Below the pieces are notes generated by a model. It was given only the letters and a program-made list of their open reading frames with translations. It was not told the DNA's origin and searched no databases. The position numbers and the translations under genes were made by a program. From positions 8,149,710 through 8,213,709 of the forward strand of contig CP136062.1 in the NCBI GenBank assembly GCA_032622095.1: a stretch of 64,000 bases of DNA, written 5' to 3'. This document shows positions 22,201 to 34,200 of the stretch, piece by piece. Position 1 is the first letter of the stretch. Each line of letters begins with the position of its first letter. The stretch is from Siphonodentalium dalli. Taxonomy: Eukaryota > Mollusca > Scaphopoda > Gadilida > Siphonodentaliidae.

Positions 22201-25200
22201 CTGGGCCACTGAGTGGCTCTCTTCCGGTCGAATGTTCAAGAAAAGTTCAAGCTTACACTCTTGTGCAGTTTACATCTCTTGCAAACACACCAGTGTTGGT
22301 TACGCCTCACAATATATGAAACAGTAGCAGAGCTGTGGAGAGTACTCGCGATATAGCTGATTCTTCATGGTCAGATATATATTTGGTCCGTAGATGTACA
22401 TAAACAATTGATGGGCAAAGAGCTCCTCTGAATAGTTATCTTCTGACTTTCAATCGGTGCGAACATTCACCGACATTGAAAGTTGGGTATATGAATATGG
22501 ATTTAAGCACATATGTTCCAAACCCATTGCGATGTTCTAAATGCCTGGGGTGTGGTCATGGCCAGGAACTATGCAACAGTAAAAAAACCATATATGCACG
22601 ATGTTCTATTTATGGTCATGGTCATAATGAATGAACAACCATTAAGAAATGTTCACGCCGTCAAGGTTCACATGATGCAATGGGTCGTTCTTGCCTAATT
22701 CGGGACTGTACATTCAAGATTTAACGATGTAAAGCTGAGAAGCATCTGTAGTAAATCGATGATAAGAAAATAGTTGGACCTCGACCATCCATTCCATAGG
22801 TTACGTACGAGCACTCAGACACAGTCAAACCAAACTCGTTAGTATATTACTACATGTAGCAACACACATTGAGGTGACTGATACTGTTCCTGTTCCAGAA
22901 CCTGTAGCGCATGTAATGGATACAGCTTCTGTCGTTGAGACCTTTCCCCGAAATCAGTTTATGCAAGTGGATCTCCAAGGTATAGCTGGTCTTTTGTCTC
23001 TCATGAACATAAATTGATCTCTGATGGTTCACAGTTCCATACCATATTTCAAGCAAAATGGTCAACTTGAAGGGGAAACGCATGTATGTGCGTGGAGGGA
23101 GGGTGGCCATTGAGCTACGGATCGCCTGTTGTGTCGGCCGCCCAATTGTCAAATTGATAAATTAATTAAGATTCACGCCATTTTCATCAGATATTATAAA
23201 TATGCTATCAATCATTCAGGATGCGGGGTTGTCAGCTACCCCACATATTTCGATATGTAGAAGACTTATTACGTACAATTATTTATATTTGATGATTATA
23301 TTCCAATGCAGCTTTTATATGTTGCTGCTCTCAAAGCAGTATTTATATCAGTTTTGGTATTCTGTTTTATACGTGTTTGCATAATGGTCAGTTTCTTGAT
23401 GATTCTGACCTCATTCGAGAACTCTAGCTCCTGAGTTGGGTGTTATTATTTGGGTATATTTTGTTTTGGTTCAGAATAATTCATGGTTATGTCTATACAC
23501 GGTTGCTTCGCTTCATCTTGATTCAGTTTCTGTCTGTTGTGATATTAGTGGCTAAAGCGACGTAAAACCATAACAAAACAAACAAACAACACCCGTTTGG
23601 AGACAGTGTGTACCCTCGAACAATACTACGAATAGGCCTAACGATAACTGATGTGCAGTCTTAAAGAACATACCGTTGATAGTTTGCTGATATGCAATTC
23701 AAATAATTAACATATGCGGTATTAGCATCCTCACTTTCGGTAGTGGAGTTTGGCATTGTTCAATAAAATCTTAATTACATCACCACAAGGAAAACATGTT
23801 CAACGCGAAAAACAGCTTATACAGACGTCGGTTACCCCACCATTCCACCGTGGGCTTGAGAAATAACAACAGCAAAGTGAATTCCGTTACTCATTCCTTA
23901 TTCGAAACAGTTTGTAATTGTGGCAAATGACCCCAAATTCGTGATAGGCCAGCTGGGCGGAAAACAATCGGGCCAAAACTGTTTTGGGTCGAGTTTGAAC
24001 AAATGGTCCGAAAATTACTGGACCTTGTTCTCGGTCCGAACAAATTTAAATATTGTGGAAAATGACCACCGGAACATTATTAGTAAAAACTAAGTCGGAA
24101 AATGAAGGGAAATTGGTCCTAATATACATATGTTAGGGCATATCTGGACCTTCCTGCATCTGGAAACGACTTCCTACATCGGTATAGCTGACTTAGGTTT
24201 TTTTATGCACAGCTCCAATTAGGAGTTCAAACATTTAAGGGCTCATCATATAAAATATGAATGGGTTCATACCTTTAATTTGTGGGCATATTATGTGGTT
24301 GCTGTGATGTATCTGGATCCTCCTTCACCTGGACATGACACAAGCAGACTGAGGATATTTATGCACGGACTCCAATTTCGGGTTCAATATTGTATGGGCC
24401 CATCATGGATAAAGAATAACTAGGCCTTGATAGCTACTGCCTGACGTACGTCTGCTAGTATTAAGAGTGGAAAATACCTAGGTTCAATATTCAAGTTATC
24501 AATTAACATCTGTGCCTATGAAATGAAATGATTTGAATTATTGCTTGAAATAGCTTTTAAAAATAAGTCAACTCAATACCTACCCAGCTGGGCTAAACAT
24601 ACCTGATGTTATTGGTGGTCCCGTTTGGTGTTAGTTCGTCCATAGCCACATTAGAACCAAATCACTGTCAAGAAATACCCGGGTACACCATTATACCCTG
24701 GACAAATATGGGCTTAACTGGAGTCTGGCGACCAAAATGGATCCCAAAATATGGTTTATTCCCGTTGTGAGATAGCTACGATGTTGGTGGCCACTTTTTG
24801 TGGTGAATACGCCCATAGCCACCATAATACTGCCAAAATATACACGACTAGCCCATTATAGTCGGTCATAAATAGGGCATAAGAAGAGAACCGGATTTGA
24901 GACTGTGAGAGATCTATGTTATTGATTGCGCAGTTTAGGGTGCTTTCGTCCATAATCATCATAGGGCCAAATCACTGTCAAAAAAGTATCGGGCTGTACA
25001 ATTACATGACCTCAAATTGGGAAGGGCGTAAATAGAGTCTGGAATCCACACATGCCCTAAAATATTAAAATGCTGAATTCCCGATTGTGGGAGATTCAGC
25101 TAGAACATTTTATCAAATCCCATTTGGATTCAGGTGATATTGTGAAAATAGCATACCCAGGTACTTTTTGACAGTGGTTTTCCCCTAGGATGGTTATGGA

Positions 25201-28200
25201 CGAATTCACACAAAGGCATAGATCTCTCACAATCGGGAATGTAGTAATATTTTAGGTTTCGTTTGTATTCACGACTTTACTTACGGCCAGTTTGTGGCCG
25301 GGTAGCCTGATACTGTTTTGACAGTGTGTTGTTCCCAGGGTGCCTATGGACGAATTCATCGCAAACATGCTTCACCAATAGCATAGATCTCTCACACTCG
25401 GAAATTTAAAAACATTTTAGGGTCGGTTTGGTTAGAAAAAAGTAACCAAACATTGGGTTATGGTAACCCAACTTTGCACCCAAACGTTAGGTTAAATTAA
25501 CTTAACATTCGCTTTGAAGTAACGAATCAGTTTTGACCATATACTAAGATATTCAGGTCATTAATTATGGTTTTCCAGAAATAATTCAAATGAATGGATT
25601 TAATGTATTTAATATTTGCGCATTTTAATATCCCTCAAAATATTCCTCCAGACGACATGCATAAGTTCATATATTGACTTAGCAATCGTTCTTCACAGAC
25701 ATCGGTGCATGGCGAGCATAATTATGTCACACTGGATGTGTGTCCCTATTCGCAACAACAGCGAAATTGTGTATAATTTCATGGCCGTTGCTCCCTTTGC
25801 CTATATGGCGACGAAATGGACTTGTTATAATAACTAACATATTGTCGTAATATTGAAGAAGTAGGAATGCTATGCGTATGGAAACTTTATACCTGCACAT
25901 TCCATAAACAATTTGTTTTGCTTAATTCTGGTGTGATTCATATTCTTGAATACAACAAACTGGTAAATTTGTCTGCACTTTAACACAAATTAGGGTATAT
26001 TTTACGAATAGCTGACAACGTCTTTACACTTCAATTAAGTCATAACACTTTACATTACGTGTCGGTTAATTAAGGCGAAATAATGAATCGTCCAATATAA
26101 CAATCGGACAATAGAGTTTTCACTTGTGACACATCCAGATGATAAGGAGACAGTTTTAAATGGTCAGATTTGAATACAACATAATATGCACAAATTGATG
26201 GTATATACCAAATGGGAAGCGAATACAACACCCTAGATAGTTCCTATCCGAAATCATGACACCGAACTTAACGACTATATATGGGGAGGCAAGGTTGGGG
26301 AGTTGGACGGGATACGCTGACTCCCAATCGTTCAATTTAAAAATAAAATACATTAACATGGTTTTGACTATGTGTGCGGATATGAAATAGTTTCAATAAA
26401 TTGTGAATTAAAAGCGCATAAGATGGATTGTGTTTGACGAAAACGTGGGCCAAGCGGAAAAGTGTGACAAAATTACATATCTGAAACCACAGTTCCGTTA
26501 TTTTTCAAATATCAAAGTCTAGAATTTTCATTGAAAAAATTGACCGTTTTAAAAAAGTGAAAACAGAATAAATAACCGACAAATTAGTATCGTTTGGACT
26601 CAAAATACTTATAGGGGGTGTTCGGGGCAGGTCCCACACCCATGCCATAAAATTGTACAAAATCCTTACCATTCTCGAAAATGGTCCATACACCATTTTC
26701 ACCCCTCGTGTGGGACCCCCGTGGTGATGGTGGTGTAGGGTTGTTACCAGGGGGTATTTGGGGCAGGCCACCCTCCCATGCCGTACAATTGGCCGAAATA
26801 TACATTTTGGAGAATAAGGAATAAGGAGTAGGGAATGAGTTCCAAAAGTCATGTTCGTCTTTCCGACCTCAGATAATTTGTTTTCGAGGAATTTCGAACT
26901 TTTTGACCATAATATTGTTTGGCCCAAATATTTGTTATTTTTTAATAAGTACGTTCCCTAGGTCATTTGCCACATTTTCTAAAAAAATTCGGACAGATCA
27001 CAGGGTCGAGTCATATTCGGACACTTTTTCAAACTCGACCCAAACAAATATTATTATCGTATTAGTTCCCTGCGGCGGGTAGTGAACAGCTGGTGAAGTG
27101 AGGCTAAGTAAGTTGACGATCTGCGGTGGCTAGTGAACAGCTGGTGAAGTGAGACTGGGTAAGCTGATGAAAATCAGCTGTGGGATTCGAAACATCGATC
27201 GGAGATTGTTATGTGGGCATTTATTGTTGTCAATGTTGTAGTGGTTTGTTTAAAAAAACGTGCATGGTAAAACGAAAATTGAATTGCTCTTATTAAGTAG
27301 AGTATGTCATTTGTGATCGAGAAAACATTTTCGGTATCCACTCTAAAATACTAGATATCATCTGCGGATCAATAATGTTAAACAGATTATGACATTACTA
27401 ACCTATGTTCGAGGATAGAGTTGTCTCCGTTTCCCCCACTGCGTTCATCTCCCTTGTTAATTTGGAGTCTATAATTTTCGTGTGACCAGCTGTACTCTTG
27501 TTCTTAAAATTTCCATCTCCTTTAGCCAGTTTGCGTTCGAGAGCTTTTATCAGTTTCAACCGCTCCACGAGTTCGTCAGACAATGTTATTGTCTTATCCA
27601 GAAGAGCAGTAGTTTTCACCAAATCACTGTCATTATTTCCTGAAATAAATGTGGTGTTTTATTCCTTTATCAACGTTTGCAAAGTAATACGAAACACTAC
27701 TCAACAGTTCCCGTATATGGTGTAAGTACAACATGCATGTGTGTTATCGATTCAACATAATGTGTTTCCTCCTTTTTCTGTGCATTTACATGTATGAACA
27801 CTATTCTTCAGCCATGACACACTTTGATAAACTGGAGTGCTGCTCAACCTGTAATTTCTTGTTCATGTAAACACATGTAATTGTATCTGGTTTACGATGT
27901 GTGTTGCTGCACTCTTAGAAAATAAAAAAATATATAAGCGTGTCACGTGTTTTATCACAATCGGTATATAGTGTTTGTATATATTACTACTATATTTCAT
28001 CGCTCGTGTTATAATCAAAATCACACAATCACGTATTATTATTAATGCTTTATATCCGAAAATTATGTCCATGGTAATACACAAATACACAGTAAAGTAG
28101 AGTACAACCTACATGCACGTTAAGCATATATACATTCATAAAATGGTACATGTAATTAATACTGCATCAATCTCACCGGGGCAGTAGCACATTTAACCTC

Positions 28201-31200
28201 GTATACAATCATGATATATACTGAATATCCGATTTATACACTGCACATTTAATATTGTTTTACTGACAAACGCCAACGCATACAACAGGAAGACATTCGA
28301 TCATTCACAAACATACCACTTTCACTACATTTCCTTTCATAGCCCAGAATAATTACATAAGTATTATAACAGACAGTGTGTTTATTAATTGGTGTTTTAG
28401 CATAATTTGACCACAAATGAGCACTATAAAACGAAGAAATATAGCAAATCAATATTGTTTCGCATCCTTAGAACAATAGAAAAACTATCTGGAAATTAAA
28501 TTTGCTCTAACATAGATGCATCAATGTTGTATTAGAAGTTCCGCATCGTCGGTGAGGTCGTCATTCAGCACGTGACAGAGATATGAACAGGATTTAACGA
28601 ATGCGAGTTCAATGCGATGTAGATATATTTTTGGACAAGTTATAATGTGCAACGTTTGGGATCATCGTCATTGCAACTATTTTAGTAGTATTAACAGTAA
28701 GACCAATATTAATGGCAACTGACTCACATACGTTGAGAAGACGACGAAAACCATTCACAGACGATGACATCAGACATATATCATCAGATTCATCAGCGTA
28801 ACACAAATTATTCGAAGTATAATTACAAATCACTCATACCATCTACAGATTAAACGATAAAGGCTTAGGATATCGCGCTGTCTAACCCCAGCATCAGAAC
28901 AGGAGCTGTTTGATAGCTGGGATCCCCACCTGACTCTGAATTGCTGGTTTCGGTACCAGCTAATTAACAGCCTTACAGTTATCAGAGGCACCTAGCGTGC
29001 TAACAGTTTTGCTTAACAAGACATCGGTTTGAACAAGTTCGAATGCCTTGCTGGCGTCGAGGAAACAAGCAAACATATAAGTGTTTTGGACACATAATAC
29101 CTTACAGCTTCTTTCAGTGCAAAAACGCACGTGTCAATAGGATGTTCACGCATAGGTCCTGACATTTAATAAGAATTCTAAGACTCCAACATTTTTGATA
29201 TAACAGCGGATAAAGCAATAGGTCTATAATTATCTTTTTTATTAATTTATTGTTAGTAATTGGAACAAGCGTAACTTCCAACATCTTAGGTTGCAGTTAA
29301 CTATGAGTCGTGTAAAAGTTGAAAAGTCCACACAACCATTTATGTACAGTATTTCAAGTGCTCCGAAGTAACACCATCCGGTTCAGCAGATTTACAACTC
29401 CTTATATTTGTTGTGGCATTGCAAATATCTTCAGAACAAGTCGTTACTCCGCTCTCATGTGAAGAGATGGCATGAGAAGACGACATTTCAGAATCCTGAC
29501 ACAGAAGGTTTTTGAAGTGATCGAACCACGTGTATGTTATTTCAGGGTCGCCTGTTCCGCCATCAACAGACGCAGCGCATCCTGGTTTGCGGCCTGAAGA
29601 TAACTTCCTCCAGAAACTAGTAAAGTTCATATAATTAAAATTTCCGCAAAGCATACTTAAACTGAGACCGGGAACGACGCATCGATTCATATATGTTACA
29701 GTAAATCAGTGAAATTATACACACAGCGAGGTCGACCTTGATTGATCCATACACCGACACAGTGACGTCCGTAATTACGGAGTTTTTCAACAGAAGAATT
29801 CCAGCCCGAAATATTGGAGTAGCTGTTCTTATTCGGACCTTTTAAATTTGAGACGACGCAATGATTAGCAGCCTCTACAAGCGCTGCAACAATGTTGCTA
29901 TATCATTTGTCAATGAGGTCCGAATGTTGCAAAGTCAACAGCCTGAAAAGGATTCGAACTCGAAGTTATAGGTGCTAACAACAAAGTCACTCATCTGATT
30001 CAACTGTTGAAGTTGCAAAGCATCCGCTCGTTTCCAATTTTATAAACAGATACATGAGATTGGTATTCTTTGTGTATGCTGGAAGGTTATCAATGACAAC
30101 AGATACATAGAGAGCAAAATAGTCAGATGTAACAGCTACATTAGTGGACAAAGTACAGATACAGTGGTCAAACGGTGGTCCAACCAATAATTAAGTAATG
30201 ATTCACCACATAAGTGATTAAGCTCACGCATATTATTGCTGTCTTTCCTAGCATCCACGTTGAAATCTCCAAGTATAAACACACTGTGGGTATCAAAATC
30301 ATCATCGATAGATTTAATATTTCCGAGGTAATGTAGAAAGTCATTAGCACTGTCATCACTCTCTACTGGCAGATATCCACACAATATCAACTCCGACGTA
30401 TATTAGTCTGTTCGACATTAAGACCAACTATCTGAGAATCTCCATATGAAACGAATACCGCGTTGTGGGCAAAATAATTCCTCCAAAGAATACCAACACC
30501 ACCGTTAAGTCTCCCGGCAAGAACGCGATTATCACATTCCACAGCAGATACACCACAGCTTCAAATTTCGGATGGATATAACGCTGAGAGGGTTTTAAAA
30601 CTGGGGTACCAAGAGACGTCGCTTCCACACCCAAGGTTCTTGCCAGATCTGGCTCAGACAATTGCTGTTAATTTCGGGCGATATTTGTCCTAACCCCGGA
30701 ACTGGAACAGACGGAGAACGATCAGTGTTCCACTTGAATGTGCAGAGTATTTTCCCGAAACTTTATGTTCTTTCCACCGAAATCCAAAACTATGACGTGT
30801 GTGGTTTTACGGAGTCATGGCTTAGTAGAAACAATGAACACGATTTGCCTATACCTGGGTTGCACGAACCTGAACGTAGAAATAGAGTGCACACCGATAC
30901 AATAGGGGCTGTGTGAGTGTCTATGCCAAGAACAATATAGCATTTAAACGTAGAAATTACATGGACAGAAGTAATTTAGAAAATATATGGATCGAAATTA
31001 TATTAAATGGAATAAAAGTTATAGTCGGTACCTTTTATCGCCCACTAATTGTACAAATGCTGGGGCGAAATATTGGTGATGTTGTCAATTCCCATCCATC
31101 CCATAGAAAAGTCATATGTGGAGATTTGAATGAAAATCAGTTTACTCCAGCAAATCCCAAAGTGTCCTCCATTCCAACGTATTTCACCCTCCAGCAAGTT

Positions 31201-34200
31201 ATCGACGACTCGACAAATTTTACTGAATTCTCAGAAACACTCATATATGTTGTATTGATCAACGGTAACTGCACCCGAAAGGAAAGTAAAAAATTAGAGC
31301 ATTTCCTTTTGGCTTCGTTCGCTGCCACGTTTCGGTTTACGTGGAAACCTGCGAAACAACTTGACCAACAGTACATTCCAAATGCACCGTATACTTCTTT
31401 GATCAAGCAGATTTCTCCACAATAAACAAACAAATAAATTAATCTGAATGGATCCAGGCATTTAACAACTTACCACTTGAGGCACTCTGACGAACAAACT
31501 CACTGAGCTTATGCATAAACATTTTCCACACAAGTTTATCAGTTGCAAACAAGACGAGTCCGATTGGATGAACCCACGGATTAAATATTTAATAAGACAA
31601 CAAAAAAGGATTCATAAATCGGCAAAAAGAAGAAATACTTCGATTCGTGGAACAGATATAGACACATTCGAAACGAAGTAATTTCCAAAGTTATATCGTC
31701 TAAACAATTTCATTTATTAAAAGTGCAAGAAATCCTCAATGATCACAAGACAACAGCTGGCAAATGGGTGGAAACATTTAATCATCTTTCAACAAAAAGG
31801 GCTGACACTTGTCCCCTTTAGCTTGTTACATCTCTCTATGGAGCAATACAACCTCCACCCCAACAACGGATGGTCCTAGTCTGACCACACTCAATGAGAT
31901 AAATATAACTGAGCTGGAAGTTTGTGGAATGCTATAACAGAAATCCAACCCGATAAGGCATCTGGACCTGATTTTATTAGCCCGCGTCTGTTAAAAAACT
32001 GCACAAACTTGAGTAGGCCTCTTTCCAAAATCTGCAATCGTTTTATTTGAGAATATCATGCTTTCGCAATGGAAACGCGCAAACGGACATAAGCATAAGA
32101 ACGTAGATCGAACTAATCAGGCCAATTACCGACCAATCTCACTTCTAAGCCGGATAAGCACCAAACGATTCAATTAGCAATGGCCCCGAGGACTCGTCCG
32201 TTAAACCATATCCGCGCATAATAACCAAATCAGATCGAATGATATGCAACGATGATCAACTTTACAACCCGATCACATAAGAACACACTCCGCGTTCGAA
32301 TTCATTTCGGCCAATTTGGCCGGTTACTTCATGTGACTTTTTCATCTGACGTGTGTGTCGGATAATTGATCTGGAGGATTTATGTAAATGTTAGCCCAAA
32401 CTACATTTCCAAGTAACGATGGTTTTGTTGTTTATTTTGAGGAATAATACCGCGTCAGATGAATTCAGCCCAAATATGTTAACAGTTGTTGTGTCAAACA
32501 TTCGGCAGTAGGTTAGCGTTATTTAGTATTTGTGGATGTCCTTTAACATGGGGAAAATAGACTACTGCGCTTGAACGAGCATGTGAATTTGTCGTTTTTA
32601 ATGTACAGCAACTTGATAATCAATAACAGAGGCATTCTCTGTCAAATAAGGTCGCTCTATTTACGGTATTAATTGCGGAACTTTCTAAAGTAAACTACGC
32701 GTAAACGGATACATACGGTAAATTATAGAATGTGCCGGAATCGGCCTAATCGCCCCATGGCCAACTCGCCCAGTCAACGTGTGTCAATTATTGAAATTTG
32801 GTGTATATGTCCGGGCTGGGACATGGAATACAACAACGTTTGAATTATTTTTAAATTTACAAATTTGTTGATTTTATTCAATTTTTTTTCGTTCTGAAAA
32901 CACACTATAAAGTGTATATAATATAATAAAGAACACGAGACATACATAATTTATAAACTGTTAACAAAATATATCAAATTCAATACATGACAAAGATGAC
33001 TCAGTGGAGTTTATAAAGTGAACATAAAAACATTGAGGTAAGAATCTTTTTAAGGAATGCAACTTTATTTAATGATAATAAACACATAAATTAAAATAAC
33101 AAACATGAGACATACATGATTTATAAACTGTTAACAAAAGATATCAAACTCAATACATGACAAAGATGACTCAGTGAAGTTTATAAAGTGAACATAAAAA
33201 TATTAAGGTAAGAATCTTTTTAAGCATTACTAAACCGTTTAGCAGAGACCACAGTCCACTTCACTCATCCGATCATCACCAAACTTCATATTTATCTTGA
33301 TATTGATCTATCAGATGAGAGCTATCAAATATTTTTTTAATTTCATAGGAAAAAATGGTCGCCAGCAGCCATATTGCATTTACGTTATATTTTATCGCGT
33401 CATGTCGATATCTAGTATTACTTAGAAATTTCACCTTTCCAGATTCATAATTGCTCCATTGACTGTAACAGATGAAATTATTCCCCTCTTCGGATAGAGT
33501 GTCACTGAAACTTTATTTTGTCAGACTGTCTGTATAATCACTGATTATATATGGCAATAATCTGTAATAAGATGTAGCACTATTTTATTTTATATTTACA
33601 TGCAGTGCTGTTTTTATACATCAATTCTAATCCCCCTAGATCATCATGTGATCGATCATACATCGCGCGAGGACCTGGTTGAATTAAGGGGGGTTTTATG
33701 GATCACTTCTGTCCTCAAGCTAGATTATACTTATGACATTTAATGGCATGTTTCTAACGTGGAGGGTTAGATATGCTTGAGAAACCACCACTCTTTAATT
33801 CACACCAAGTTCTCAGCTGTCATGTTCGGATATTAGAACCCATAGCCATGATATATGGTTTATTTTGTGTATACTAGTAATATAGTTATTTTCAGTACCT
33901 TTATATACCAGTACTGTGAATAACAATGCATATAAATTAATCCATGTATACATGTATATTGATTCAACGGATTCAGTGGTTTTGTCCATCAGTCTATCAA
34001 ATTTGCGGGGAAAACATGGCCACAAGCAGTACACCCTGCTAAATTTCGAATTTGAATCAATTGGCGCACCCTGCAGCCAGCTTTTATTGGAGAACTTTTT
34101 CTTATGTGGATATTTTGGGTCACCGCTAGATGTGAGCCATATTTTGTTCTCAAACTGTCCTTGTTGTAAACTGTTACCGTGGTGCGAAGTCGGCGCAGAG

